DNA of 62,233 nucleotides from Pseudonocardia sp. 73-21 (GTDB lineage Bacteria > Actinomycetota > Actinomycetes > Mycobacteriales > Pseudonocardiaceae): NCBI RefSeq assembly GCF_001899645.1, contig NZ_MKVV01000044.1, positions 1 through 62,233 of the forward strand, given 5' to 3'. Positions 45,502 to 55,912 of this stretch are shown here, piece by piece (position 1 is the stretch's first letter; each line of letters opens with the position of its first letter). The translations under genes and the position numbers were made by a program. The notes under the pieces are model-generated. The model did no database searches and was not told where the DNA came from. It worked only from the letters and a program-made list of their open reading frames with translations.

Positions 45502-46856
45502 CGTCCCGGCCGCGCACGGCCAGGGCGACCTTCCGGTGCACGGCCTGCGACCACCGCACGGCGCAGTGGGTCGGACGCTGCCCGTCGTGCCAGGCCTGGG
45601 GCACGCTCGAGCAGGTGGTCGCGGCGGCCGTCCCGCCCCGCGCGAAGATCGCCGCGGGCGCTCCGACGAGTCCCGCCCGACGCATCGCCGAGGTCGAGCT
45701 GGACTCGGCCCGGGCCCGCGCCACCGGGGTGTCAGAACTGGACCGGGTGCTCGGCGGTGGGCTCGTGCCCGGCTCGGTGGTGCTGCTCGCCGGTGAGCCG
45801 GGCGTCGGGAAGTCGACGCTGCTGCTGGAGGTGGCGGCGAAGTCGCCCGGTCGTGTGCTGTACGTCACTGGTGAGGAGTCGGCCGGCCAGGTCCGGCTCC
45901 GCGCCGAGCGCACCGGTGTGGTCAACGACGAGCTGTTCCTCGCCGCCGAGTCCGACCTCGGCGCGATCCTCGGGCACATCGACGAGCTGCGGCCCGACCT
46001 GCTGGTCGTCGACTCGATCCAGACGATGTCCACCAGCGAGGTCGACGGCACCCCGGGCGGGGTCACGCAGACCCGCGCCGTGACGGTGGCGCTCACCGGG
46101 CTGGCGAAGGAGCGCGGGCTGCCGGTCGTCCTCGTGGGACATGTCACAAAGGACGGCAACATCGCCGGTCCACGCGTGCTCGAGCACCTCGTCGACGTCG
46201 TGCTGTCCTTCGAGGGCGACAAGCATTCGACGCTGCGCATGGTGCGCGGGGTGAAGAACCGCTTCGGGCCCGCCGACGAGGTGGGCTGCTTCGAGCTGCG
46301 CGACTCCGGCATCGTCGGCATGCCCGACCCGTCCGGGCTGTTCCTGGAACGCTTCGGCGGCCCGCCCGTGCCGGGCACCGCCGTCACCGTCGTGATGGAC
46401 GGCCGCCGGCCTCTCCCGGCCGAGCTGCAGGCCCTCGTCACGGGCAAGGACATCCCCAGCCCGCGCCGCGCGGTGAGCGGGCTCGACAACGCGCGGGTCG
46501 CGATGCTGCTGGCCGTGCTGGAGAAGCGCGGCGGGGTGAAGCTGCACGACGCGGAGGTCTACGCCGCCACCGTCGGGGGGATGCGGGTGGTGGAGCCCGC
46601 CGCCGACCTGGCGCTCGCGCTGGCCATCGCGTCCGCCAAGCGCGACGTGGCGCTGCCCGCGGACGTCGTGGTGCTCGGTGAGATAGGGCTGGCCGGCGAG
46701 GTGCGTCGCGTCACCGGCCTGGAGCGCAGGCTCGCCGAGGCCGCCCGGCTGGGCTTCACCCACGCCCTCGTGCCGCCCGACAGCGGTCCGGCGCCGGCGG
46801 GGATGAAGCTCACCGAGGTGCACGACGTCTCGTCGGTGCTGAACCGGATCCGCTGA
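45498..46856 (+). CDS. radA: DNA repair protein RadA
   Basis: A 452-residue RecA-like branch-migration protein used in recombinational repair. An N-terminal zinc finger (FRCTACDHRTAQWVGRCPSC) is followed by the ATPase (Walker A AGEPGVGKSTLL), the KNRFG motif at MVRGVKNRFGP, and a Lon-like C-terminal domain (VLGEIGLAGEVRRV). It starts at GTG 45498, overlapping lpqE. The expected downstream disA gene is absent here. Confidence 0.94.
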   Translation: MTSRPRTARATFRCTACDHRTAQWVGRCPSCQAWGTLEQVVAAAVPPRAKIAAGAPTSPARRIAEVELDSARARATGVSELDRVLGGGLVPGSVVLLAGEPGVGKSTLLLEVAAKSPGRVLYVTGEESAGQVRLRAERTGVVNDELFLAAESDLGAILGHIDELRPDLLVVDSIQTMSTSEVDGTPGGVTQTRAVTVALTGLAKERGLPVVLVGHVTKDGNIAGPRVLEHLVDVVLSFEGDKHSTLRMVRGVKNRFGPADEVGCFELRDSGIVGMPDPSGLFLERFGGPPVPGTAVTVVMDGRRPLPAELQALVTGKDIPSPRRAVSGLDNARVAMLLAVLEKRGGVKLHDAEVYAATVGGMRVVEPAADLALALAIASAKRDVALPADVVVLGEIGLAGEVRRVTGLERRLAEAARLGFTHALVPPDSGPAPAGMKLTEVHDVSSVLNRIR

Positions 46857-47334
46857 CCGGCCAGTCGAGCACCAGCGACCCGCCGTCGGGGAGGGCGCGC
46901 CAGCGGGCGGACAGCTCGTCGAACCGGGCCAGTACGCGCTCGGTCTCGGCCACCGTGGCGACGTTGCCATGGTCGGCGACCGGACCGGCCGCGCGCCCGG
47001 AGCTCGCCTGCCACCGTGCCGTGCAGATCCGCACCACGGCCTCGGAGCGGGCCATGTCCGGCCGGCCGGCGGCCGCGATGCACTGCGCGCGGCGCCGCTC
47101 GCCGGTGGTGCGGTCGACGGGAGCAGGGGCGAAGATCCCGGCCCCGCCCGCCGCGAGCTGACCGAACACCCCGAGCGCGAGCCCCAGCTGCTCCTCGACG
47201 GCGAAGTGGGCGATGTCGTGCGGCAGGTGGTCGTCGTAACCCGGGCCACCGCGCGGCACCAGCGGTGGTCCCTGCTCACGGTCGATCGTCACCAGGTAGC
47301 GGCGGTGGCCCCATTTGGTGAACGTGACCTGCAC
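46810..47334 (-). CDS. Hypothetical protein
   Basis: A 174-residue soluble protein on the minus strand whose 3' end overlaps radA by 47 nt. It starts QVTFTKWGHRRYLVTIDREQ and contains GPGYDDHLPHDIAHFAVEEQ, a histidine/aspartate cluster typical of small actinobacterial conserved proteins, but I cannot name a family. GTG 47334 is the most likely start. It occupies the place of disA in mycobacterial gene order. Confidence 0.6.
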   Translation of the reverse strand: MQVTFTKWGHRRYLVTIDREQGPPLVPRGGPGYDDHLPHDIAHFAVEEQLGLALGVFGQLAAGGAGIFAPAPVDRTTGERRRAQCIAAAGRPDMARSEAVVRICTARWQASSGRAAGPVADHGNVATVAETERVLARFDELSARWRALPDGGSLVLDWPVSGSGSAPTRRRAPR

Positions 47335-47366
47335 TCCCTGACGGTAAGCGGTCCGGCCAGCCGATT

Positions 47367-48215
47367 TCAGGGGGTGAGGGTGAACAGCGTCGGCGGGCTG
47401 ATGATGTCGTCGAGCCGCGTCAGCACCCGGTAGTTGCCCGCGGGGACGACCGTGCGGGGCTGGGCGCATCCCGGCGTCGACGTCCGGCCCGCCCACGTCA
47501 CGGCGAACGCGACGGGCTGTCCCGGCACCAGGGTGCGCAGATCGGTGCTGGAGGCGTTGCTGCAGTCGTTGCTGGACCACAGCTTCGCGGACTGGTTGCT
47601 GTTCCAGACCACGATCTCCTGCTTGGCCGAGTCCAGGTCGCGCACGCAGGGCTGGGTGCTGGTGTTGGTGATCACGAGGCGCAGCACCGGCTTCTCCCCG
47701 ACCTTGTGCTGCGGCCGGTCGATCTCCGAGCCGACCGTCAGCATCGCGTTGGTGCACGGCACCGGCCCGGTCGACGGAACGGGTACGGGAGTGGCTGCCG
47801 GCACCGACTTGCGGGGGGTCTCGTCGGGTCGCAGCTCCTCCGACGTCGTGGCGGGCGTTCCTTCGACGGAGGCGACGGGAGGGGGTGACCCCTCCGCCCC
47901 CGGCTCCGACGGTGCGGCCGGTTGGGGAGCCGACGGCGAGGACGTCGACCGCGACGGTGGGGCCATCGCGGTCGAGCCGGTCGGGGCCGTCGGACCGGTC
48001 GACACCGGAGCCGAGGACGGAGGGGTCTGCTGGGGAGCGTCCAGGGTGGCCGTATTGGCGGTGCGGGTGGCGGTGATGCCGGGCTCGCGGGAACCGCCGA
48101 GAAGCGCGGCCAGTGACCAGATCACGAGCAGTACGGCCACTACGGTCGATGCGAACGCCAGCCAGCGCCGTCTCCAGTAGACGGACGCGGGCAGCGGACC
48201 CACCGGCTCCCACAT
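47367..48215 (-). CDS. Single-pass membrane protein with extracytoplasmic domain
   Basis: A 282-residue protein. A single membrane helix lies near the N-terminus (residues about 18-40, LAFASTVVAVLLVIWSLAAL), then a Pro/Ser/Thr-rich linker to about 145, then an exported beta domain with paired cysteines (VPCTNAMLTV, QPCVRDL, SNDCSNAS, PGCAQPRTV). It corresponds in position to mycobacterial Rv3587c. ATG 48215 is used; a GTG three codons upstream is possible. Function unknown. Confidence 0.7.
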   Translation of the reverse strand: MWEPVGPLPASVYWRRRWLAFASTVVAVLLVIWSLAALLGGSREPGITATRTANTATLDAPQQTPPSSAPVSTGPTAPTGSTAMAPPSRSTSSPSAPQPAAPSEPGAEGSPPPVASVEGTPATTSEELRPDETPRKSVPAATPVPVPSTGPVPCTNAMLTVGSEIDRPQHKVGEKPVLRLVITNTSTQPCVRDLDSAKQEIVVWNSNQSAKLWSSNDCSNASSTDLRTLVPGQPVAFAVTWAGRTSTPGCAQPRTVVPAGNYRVLTRLDDIISPPTLFTLTP

Positions 48216-48381
48216 GTGACGCACAGTATCGGATTGACTACTGAAAGTTGCGGATCTGCATCGGCGCGGCGCGGCGCCGTGCACAGCGTCCTGCCCCGAA
48301 CGGTCCAACGCGTCGCACACCGACCAGGTGCGCGGCGTCGTCTTCGACGTGGCCACCGGGAAGCTCAGCGGCTCGGCCGCC

Positions 48382-48423
48382 CGTGCGCGGATATCAGTGC
48401 CCCGGCCCTGATATCCGCGCACG
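48382..48423. repeat. Palindromic intergenic element, copy 2
   Basis: CGTGCGCGGATATCAG (48382-48397) and its perfect complement CTGATATCCGCGCACG (48408-48423) enclose a 10-nt loop. It lies between the divergent membrane-protein and mutY genes, so a simple terminator role does not fit this copy; it ends 24 nt before the mutY start. Confidence 0.8.
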
Positions 48424-48447
48424 ACCCTCGTGGCACCATCGGTCCCC

Positions 48448-49314
48448 GTGTCACTGCCCGATCTCGTGCTCGACTGGTACGTCCACAACCGGCGCGACCT
48501 GCCCTGGCGCCGGCCCGGCACCACGCCGTGGGGCGTCATGGTCAGCGAGTTCATGCTCCAGCAGACGCCCGTGGCACGCGTCGAGCCCGTCTGGCTCGAC
48601 TGGATGGAGCGCTGGCCCACCCCGTCCGCGTTCGCGGCGGCGTCCCGCGCCGACGTCCTGCGCGCTTGGGGCAAGCTCGGCTACCCCCGGCGCGTCCTGC
48701 GGCTGCACACCGCAGCCACCGTGATCGCCGAGCAGCACGGTGACACCGTTCCGTCCGATGTGGATGCCCTGGAGGCCCTACCCGGCGTGGGCTCCTACAC
48801 CGCGCGGGCCGTCGCCGCGTTCGGGTACGGGCGGCGCTGCCCGGTGGTGGACACCAACGTCCGGCGCGTCGTCGCCCGCGCGGTGCACGGCGCCGGTGAC
48901 GCCGGTCCGGCCCGGGTGAAGGCCGACCTCGCCGACGTCGACGCCCTGCTCCCCGCCGACGACGCCTCGGCCGCCGCGATCTCGATCGGCCTGATGGAGC
49001 TGGGCGCGCTGGTGTGCACGGCCCGATCCCCCCGCTGCGGCGTCTGTCCCGTCTCCGGGATCTGCGCCTGGCAGGCGAACGGCCGCCCCGAGTACACCGG
49101 CCCGCGCAAGCCGGTGCAGGGCTTCGCCGGCACCGACCGCCAGGTGCGCGGCCGGCTGCTGGACGTCCTGCGCGGAGCGGAGCACCCGGTCGGCCGGGCG
49201 GCACTGGACGCGGCCTGGCCCGAGGCGGGCCAACGCGACCGGTGCCTGGTCAGCCTGCTGGAGGACGGCCTGGCCGAGCAGCTCCCCGACGGCCGCTTCG
49301 CCCTCCCCGCGTAA
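48448..49314 (+). CDS. mutY: A/G-specific adenine glycosylase
   Basis: A 288-residue base-excision repair enzyme that removes A opposite 8-oxoG. Visible are SEFMLQQTPVARV with the catalytic Glu-type region, the helix-hairpin-helix LPGVGSYTARAVAAF and the following VVDTNVRRV, and the iron-sulfur cluster CTARSPRCGVCPVSGIC. It lacks the C-terminal NUDIX-like domain of E. coli MutY. GTG 48448 is used. Confidence 0.93.
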   Translation: MSLPDLVLDWYVHNRRDLPWRRPGTTPWGVMVSEFMLQQTPVARVEPVWLDWMERWPTPSAFAAASRADVLRAWGKLGYPRRVLRLHTAATVIAEQHGDTVPSDVDALEALPGVGSYTARAVAAFGYGRRCPVVDTNVRRVVARAVHGAGDAGPARVKADLADVDALLPADDASAAAISIGLMELGALVCTARSPRCGVCPVSGICAWQANGRPEYTGPRKPVQGFAGTDRQVRGRLLDVLRGAEHPVGRAALDAAWPEAGQRDRCLVSLLEDGLAEQLPDGRFALPA

Positions 49315-49346
49315 CCACCCCTTCCGACGAGCAACAGGAGCCCTGG

Positions 49347-49775
49347 GTGGCACAGACCGTGCGGTTCCGGCTCGATCCCGCCGCCCGCTCCGCCATCGCC
49401 GCGCTGCGCGTCGGCGCCGATCCGTCGGTGGTCGTGGCCGCGGCCACCTCCGTCCCGGAGGCCGCCCGGCGAGCGCTCGCCGACGAGCTGCGGGTGCTCG
49501 TCCTGCCGTCCCTCTGGCTCGCCACCCTCGGCACCGTGGCCGGACGGCCCGACGAGCTGGTGCTCGCCGCCGTGGTCGACGCCGAGCTGCTCGCCGTGCA
49601 CGCCGCCGTCCACGACGCGCTGGCCGGGCGGGTCAAGGGGCCGGTGGCGGCCTACCTGCCGGGCGCCTGGCTGCCGCACTGCGTGCTCGCCACCGAGCGC
49701 CCGGCGGAGGTGTTCGCCGCGCTACACCCGGTCGCGCCGATCCGCGCCCGCGTCGTCGGCGTGGACGTCGGCTGA
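49347..49775 (+). CDS. 2'-5' RNA ligase-like (2H phosphoesterase-like) protein
   Basis: A 142-residue protein that resembles the 2H phosphoesterase fold. One histidine motif is visible (LPHCVLATE); the first motif, expected as H-x-T/S, reads LWLATLG and lacks histidine. Catalysis is therefore doubtful. GTG 49347 has AGGAG upstream and follows mutY by 32 nt. It is convergent with a decayed permease gene. Confidence 0.45.
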   Translation: MAQTVRFRLDPAARSAIAALRVGADPSVVVAAATSVPEAARRALADELRVLVLPSLWLATLGTVAGRPDELVLAAVVDAELLAVHAAVHDALAGRVKGPVAAYLPGAWLPHCVLATERPAEVFAALHPVAPIRARVVGVDVG

Positions 49776-49784
49776 ACGCCTCCG

Positions 49785-50799
49785 CGACACCGCGATCACG
49801 ACCCGGGGCACCCCGTTGCCGGTCGTGCGCATGACGGCCGCGGGCGCCTGGCCGCGGCGGCCGAGCGAGCAGATCATCCGCGACGCCGTGTAGAGGGCCG
49901 AGTTGAGGCAGCTCGCCACGGCGACGAGCACGACGACGTCGACGATGCCCTTCGCGCCGGGAATGCCGATGGGGTCCAGCGCCGACTGGTAGGAGCCGTT
50001 CTCGGTGAGCTGGGGGTTGTTCCACGGCACCAGCGCCACGACCAGCAGGATCCAGGCGAGGTAGGAGATCGAGATCCGCAGATCACCGAGCGGGTGGCGC
50101 GGCCGATCTTCTCGGCGGGCCGGTCGGACTCGGCCACCGCGATCGTCACGATCCCGGTGCCCATGAAGCTGACCATCGTGGTGAGCACGGCCGCGATCAC
50201 CGCGCCGAACCCGTTGGGCAGGAACCCGCCGGCGTCGAACAGCCGCGAGACGCCGCTGACCCCGCTGCCGGGCAGCAGACCCGGCACGGTGAGCACCCCG
50301 ATGACGATGAACCCGATGATCGCCACGATCTTGAGCAGCGCGAACCAGAACTCGAACTCGCCGTAGTTGGCCACGCTGAACAGGTTGGTGACGGTCAGCA
50401 GCACGGTGATCACCAGCGCCCGGGTCCACTGCGGCGCCGCGGGCAGCCTCGAGTTGAGGATCGTGGCGGTGGCGGTGGCCTCGACCGGGATCACGAGCAG
50501 CCAGAACCACCGGTACGACCAGCCGACGCTGGTCCCGGCCCAGGGACCGATCGCGCGGTCGGCGTAGGTCGAGAACGAGCCGGAGTCCGGGGTGGCCGCG
50601 GCCATCTCGCCGAGCATCCGCATCACGAGCACCACCAGCACGCCGGCGAAGGTGTAGGAGATGAGCACGCCCGGCCCGGCCGTCGCGATGGCGTCGGCGG
50701 AGCCGACGAACAGCCCGGCCCCGATCACCCCGCGATACTGATCATGGTGACGTGGCGGTCCTTCAGGCCGGCGCTGAATACGGTTCCCCTCTCGGCCAT
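49785..50799 (-). pseudogene. Amino-acid permease (GabP/APC-type), frameshifted and truncated
   Basis: An APC-superfamily amino-acid permease remnant. The start at ATG 50799 (FSAGLKDRHVTMISIAG) shifts frame after SIAG near 50727, where one G seems missing before IGAGLFVGSADAIATAG. A second shift occurs near 50090, after EKIGRATRSV. The third segment runs ISISYLAWILLVVALVPWNN to RRGQAPAAVMRTTGNGVPRV and then breaks off against the neighbouring gene, losing about 100 or more C-terminal residues. It is clearly non-functional unless sequence errors are responsible for both shifts. Confidence 0.85.
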
Positions 50800-50945
50800 G
50801 GCCGTCTCCTCCCCCTGCGGACGTCCGGATCGGGGCGGATGGTCACACCCGGGACGACACCGCGCACATCGGAAGCCGCTCCGCCCCGGTGATCACGGGG
50901 CGAGTGGCGTACCGCGGTGATCCACGAACCGCCATCCCGCCGTGA

Positions 50946-51728
50946 TCAGCGTTCGGGAACCTCCGCGAGGAAGGCCTCCACGGCCGACCGGTAGGCCTCC
51001 GGGGCCGCCGCGTGGAGCAGGTGGCCGGTGCCGGGCACCTGCACGTGACGGGCGTCGGCCAGCCGGCGGGCCATCTCCGCCATCTGGCCGGGCGGGGCGA
51101 CGCTCTGCTCCGCCTCCAGCAGCAGGACGGGGCAGCGCACGGCGTCGAGGGCGGTCCACTGGTCCACGACCGCCCACTCCGCCGCGATCTGCACGACGTC
51201 GTCGATGCGGGAGAGCAGGTGGTAGCCGTCGTCGCGTTCCTCGACGCACTCGGCCATGTAGTCGCCGAACTCCGTCCGGGGATGCCCGAACGCCTCCCGC
51301 ACCGCCGCCGGCGACGGGAACGGCTGCGGCAGCGCCCCGAACCACGCGCGGGCGTCGTCGGCGCTGCGACCCCGGAAGTCGACGGCCATGTCCTCCACGA
51401 CCAGCGCCCGCACCAGGTCGGGACGGCGGGCGGCGAGCACGAGGCCGTGCAGCCCGCCCATCGAGTGCCCGATCACGACGGCCGGGCCGATCCCGTCGAG
51501 GACCTCGACGGCGTCGGTGGCCATCCGTTCGGTGGTCCAGGGGCCGCGGGCCTCCGAGCGACCGTGCCCCCGCGCGTCGAGAGCGCGGACGCGTCCGTGT
51601 GCGCGGAGCCAGGGCGCCACCGGCTCCCACGTGGCCGCACAACCCATCAGGCCGTGCAGGAGCAGGATCGGCGGACCCTCGCCGCCGAGATCCAGCACAC
51701 GCAGTTCGACGCCGTCGCTCGTCCGCAC
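50946..51728 (-). CDS. Alpha/beta-hydrolase
   Basis: A 260-residue alpha/beta-fold hydrolase. Oxyanion segment PPILLLHGLMGCAATW, nucleophile elbow VVIGHSMGGLHGL (Ser), and catalytic histidine in VPGTGHLLHA. It is divergent from mhuD by 19 nt, as Rv3591c is in M. tuberculosis. GTG 51728 is chosen; an upstream ATG at 51749 overlaps the mhuD start. Substrate unknown. Confidence 0.85.
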   Translation of the reverse strand: MRTSDGVELRVLDLGGEGPPILLLHGLMGCAATWEPVAPWLRAHGRVRALDARGHGRSEARGPWTTERMATDAVEVLDGIGPAVVIGHSMGGLHGLVLAARRPDLVRALVVEDMAVDFRGRSADDARAWFGALPQPFPSPAAVREAFGHPRTEFGDYMAECVEERDDGYHLLSRIDDVVQIAAEWAVVDQWTALDAVRCPVLLLEAEQSVAPPGQMAEMARRLADARHVQVPGTGHLLHAAAPEAYRSAVEAFLAEVPER

Positions 51729-51747
51729 GACGTCTAGCCTAGGAGGC

Positions 51748-52056
51748 ATGGCTGTTGTGAAGATCAATGCGATCGAGGTTCCCGAGGGCAAGGGGCCCGA
51801 GCTGGAGAAGCGGTTCGCCAACCGCCTGCACGCCGTCGACGGGCAGCGGGGGTTCCTCGGCTTCGAGCTGCTGCGCCCCGTGGCGGGCGACGAGCGCTAC
51901 TTCGTGGTCACCCGGTGGGAGACCGAGGACGACTTCCAGGCGTGGCGCGACGGGCCGGCCGCCGAGGCGCACGCGGGTGCACGGTCGCCCCAGCCGGTCT
52001 CGAAGGGCGCATCGCTGCTGGAGTTCGAGGTCGTCGACCTGACGGCCGGCTCCTGA
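51748..52056 (+). CDS. mhuD: MhuD-like heme-degrading monooxygenase
   Basis: A 102-residue antibiotic-biosynthesis-monooxygenase-fold protein closely resembling mycobacterial MhuD, which opens heme to recover iron. Matching segments are VVKINAIEVPEGKGPELEKR, GFLGFELLRPV, ERYFVVTRWE and ASLLEFEVV; a histidine (EAHAGAR) is in the position of the heme ligand. ATG 51748 has AGGAGG directly upstream. It is followed by an overlapping sirtuin gene. Confidence 0.88.
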   Translation: MAVVKINAIEVPEGKGPELEKRFANRLHAVDGQRGFLGFELLRPVAGDERYFVVTRWETEDDFQAWRDGPAAEAHAGARSPQPVSKGASLLEFEVVDLTAGS

Positions 52057-52892
52057 CCGGGAACGACCTGGACCGCGCCGCCGAGCTCGTCGCCGGCGCC
52101 GGTGCGCTGCTCGTCTGCGCCGGCGCCGGGATGGGCGTCGACTCCGGTCTGCCGGACTTCCGCGGCCCCGAGGGCTTCTGGCGCGCGTACCCGCCCTACC
52201 GGGCGCTGGGCCTGCGGTTCGAGGAGATCGCCGACCCCGTGCACTTCGCGTCCGATCCCGAGCTCGCGTGGGGGTTCTACGGCCACCGGCTCGGGCTGTA
52301 CCGGGCGACGGTGCCGCACGCGGGGTTCGGGGTCCTGCGGGGCTGGGACCTGCCGACGCGCGTCTTCACCTCGAACGTCGACGGGCAGTTCCAGAAGGCG
52401 GGGCTGACCGGCGTCGCGGAGTGCCACGGCTCCATCCACCACCTGCAGTGCATCCTCGACTGCGGGCAACCGGTGTGGGCGGCCGACGGCGTCGGCGTCG
52501 AGATCGACGAGACCACGATGCGCGCCGTCTCCCCGCTGCCGGCCTGTCCCTCGTGCGGTGCGCTGGCCCGTCCCAACATCCTGATGTTCGGCGACGCCGA
52601 CTGGGTCCCCGACCGCACCGTCGGGCAGATGCAGACCCACCGCGCGTGGGTGCGTGGGCACCGCGGCCACCTGGTGGTCGTCGAGATCGGGGCGGGCACG
52701 GCGATCCCCACCGTCCGCCGTGAGGCGGAGAGCGCGAGCGCGGCCACCGGCGCGCTGATCAGGATCAACGTGGGCGAGCCCGAGGTGCGCCACGGCCGCG
52801 GGGTGGGCATCGCGTCCCCCGCAGCAACGACCTTGCTGACCCTCGACGAGCGCCTCGGGGGTCGTGCGCGGTTATCGGTGCCCGGGCACTGA
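52053..52892 (+). CDS. Sir2-family NAD-dependent protein deacylase
   Basis: A roughly 279-residue sirtuin. NAD-binding motif GAGMGVDSGLPDFRGPEGFW, TSNVDGQFQKAG, catalytic His in ECHGSIHH, zinc cysteines CILDC and CPSC, and RPNILMFGDADW. No ATG, GTG or TTG lies in frame upstream of the domain within the gene's limits; a CTG at 52053 overlaps the mhuD stop (CTGA) and would be a non-canonical start. The last codons run into a palindromic repeat, which supplies the stop. Confidence 0.8.
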   Translation: MTGNDLDRAAELVAGAGALLVCAGAGMGVDSGLPDFRGPEGFWRAYPPYRALGLRFEEIADPVHFASDPELAWGFYGHRLGLYRATVPHAGFGVLRGWDLPTRVFTSNVDGQFQKAGLTGVAECHGSIHHLQCILDCGQPVWAADGVGVEIDETTMRAVSPLPACPSCGALARPNILMFGDADWVPDRTVGQMQTHRAWVRGHRGHLVVVEIGAGTAIPTVRREAESASAATGALIRINVGEPEVRHGRGVGIASPAATTLLTLDERLGGRARLSVPGH

Positions 52893-52904
52893 CAACCGCG
52901 CACG
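52863..52904. repeat. Palindromic intergenic element, copy 3
   Basis: A near-perfect 21-bp palindrome with no loop. Arm one starts CGTGCGCGGTTATC (52863-52883) and arm two ends GACAACCGCGCACG (52884-52904); the two mismatches are G-T type. It covers the last codons of the sirtuin gene, and its middle contains that gene's TGA stop. It is followed by a G run and the convergent hydrolase gene. Confidence 0.8.
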
Positions 52905-52923
52905 GGGGGGGCGCCGGCCGCAC

Positions 52924-53517
52924 TCAGGACGGGATGTCCGCCGCCGTCGGGACCACCACACCGAACAGGTCCGCGATGGCCGCGAGGCTCGCCACCTGCA
53001 GCGCGGCCGCGCTGACGACGGCGCCGTCCGGGCCGGGGAGGGCCCGGGTGGCGGTCGTCCCGGCCACCACCGTCGGGTTGTGGCCGAGGCTGAACGCGCC
53101 CCGCGCCGTCGAGTTGACGCACATGTGCGTCATGAACCCGGCCAGGATCAGGTTCGACCCGGGCTGGAGCCGACCGTCCAGGTCGGTGTGGGTGAACGCG
53201 TTCGGGTAGTTCTTGGTGACCACCTGCTCGCCGTCGCGCGGGGCGACGCGGTCCACGATCCGCCCGATCTCCGCGTTCACGTCGTAGGGGGAACCGACGC
53301 CGCCGTCGTGCTGGATGTGGATGACCGGGATGCCCGCGCTGCGGGCCCGGTCGAGCAGGACGGCCGCCTCGTCGAGCGCGGCCTGCACGCCGTCGAGCTC
53401 CATGACGCCGCGGGTGTAGGTGTTCTGCAGGTCGATCATGACCAGCGTGGACTCGGCGAGGCTCGCGGGGACCGCGGGCATGTCGCCCAGCGTGCGCAGC
53501 GTGGTGGGACCGGACAT
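52924..53517 (-). CDS. Isochorismatase-family cysteine hydrolase
   Basis: A 197-residue cysteine hydrolase (nicotinamidase/isochorismatase fold). Catalytic triad candidates: Asp in STLVMIDLQN, Lys in VVTKNYPNAF, Cys in LAGFMTHMCVNST. Substrate unknown; such enzymes hydrolyse amides or carbamates. A decayed second copy lies just upstream. ATG 53517 has GAGAGGGAAC upstream. Confidence 0.85.
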   Translation of the reverse strand: MSGPTTLRTLGDMPAVPASLAESTLVMIDLQNTYTRGVMELDGVQAALDEAAVLLDRARSAGIPVIHIQHDGGVGSPYDVNAEIGRIVDRVAPRDGEQVVTKNYPNAFTHTDLDGRLQPGSNLILAGFMTHMCVNSTARGAFSLGHNPTVVAGTTATRALPGPDGAVVSAAALQVASLAAIADLFGVVVPTAADIPS

Positions 53518-53623
53518 GTGTTCCCTCTCTCCGCGGCGGCACGTGGGCCGCCGTCACCCCGCAGCACACAGCAGGACGGCCGACTCGGCAACCCGGTGGG
53601 GTGCCCCACCGGGCCGGGCGCGC

Positions 53624-53922
53624 ATCAGGCCGGGATGTCCGCGGCCCTCGGCGCCACCGCACCGAACAGGTCCTCCGATCCGCGGCCAGGCTCGTGGCCT
53701 GCAGCGCAGCCGCGGACACGTCCGTGCCGTCGACACGCGGGAGCCCGCGGGTGGCGGTCGCCCCTTCACGTCGTACGGGGATCCCGCACCGGCGGCGTGC
53801 ATGATGTGCATGATCGGGATCCCGGCGGTGCGGGCCCGGTCCAGCAGCACCGCGGCCTCGTCGGTGGCGGGCTGGGCGTCGTCGTTCCTCTCCTCGGGCG
53901 GGATCGGACCCGGTCCGTCCAT
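53624..53922 (-). pseudogene. Isochorismatase-family hydrolase, decayed paralog
   Basis: Remnants related to the adjacent hydrolase. DEAAVLLDRARTAGIPIMHI and AGSPYDVKG match its N-terminal half, then the middle third with the catalytic Lys and Cys is missing. The end matches in two other frames: GATATRGLPRVDGTDVSAAA, then after a shift DLFGAVAPRAADIPA before a stop at 53624. This is a tandem duplicate that lost its core by internal deletion. Confidence 0.75.
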
Positions 53923-53945
53923 GCTGGCCCGGGTCCGATCCGGCG

Positions 53946-54319
53946 TCACCCACCGTTCAGAGCAGCCGACTCCTCGTCGGAGAACAGCCGCGAGCGGATC
54001 ATGAACCGGACGCCCTCCGGCGCCTCGACCGAGAACCCGCTGCCACGGCCCTTCACCACGTCGACGGTGAGGTGGGTGTGCTTCCAGTACCCGAACTGCG
54101 ACTCCGACATGTAGAACCCGATCGGGGCCGGAAGCCCGTCGACGACGAGGTCGCCGAGGTGGACGTCCGAGCCACCGATCGTGAAGTCCCCGTCCGGATA
54201 GCACATGGGCGAGCTGCCGTCACAGCAACCGCCGGACTGGTGGAACATCAACGGGCCGTGCAGGGCCGAGAGCCTGACGAGCAGCTCCGCGGCCGCCGGA
54301 CTCAGGGCCACCCGTTCCA

Positions 54320-54320
<1 letters not shown>
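53946..54320 (-). CDS. DUF779 protein
   Basis: A 124-residue protein of DUF779, often encoded beside aldehyde dehydrogenase. A cysteine-rich HQSGGCCDGSSPMCYPDGDF and WKHTHLTVDVVKGRGSGFSV are typical. It overlaps the upstream dehydrogenase stop by four bases (ATGA), so the two are co-translated. It may be an accessory factor for that enzyme; function is not established here. Confidence 0.88.
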
Positions 54321-55843
<1,523 letters not shown>

Positions 55844-55912
55844 CTGTGGTTCCTTCCACATCGTCTTCAGACAGGTGACCCGGGACACTAGGAGCGAGGG
55901 GGTTGCGGTCGA

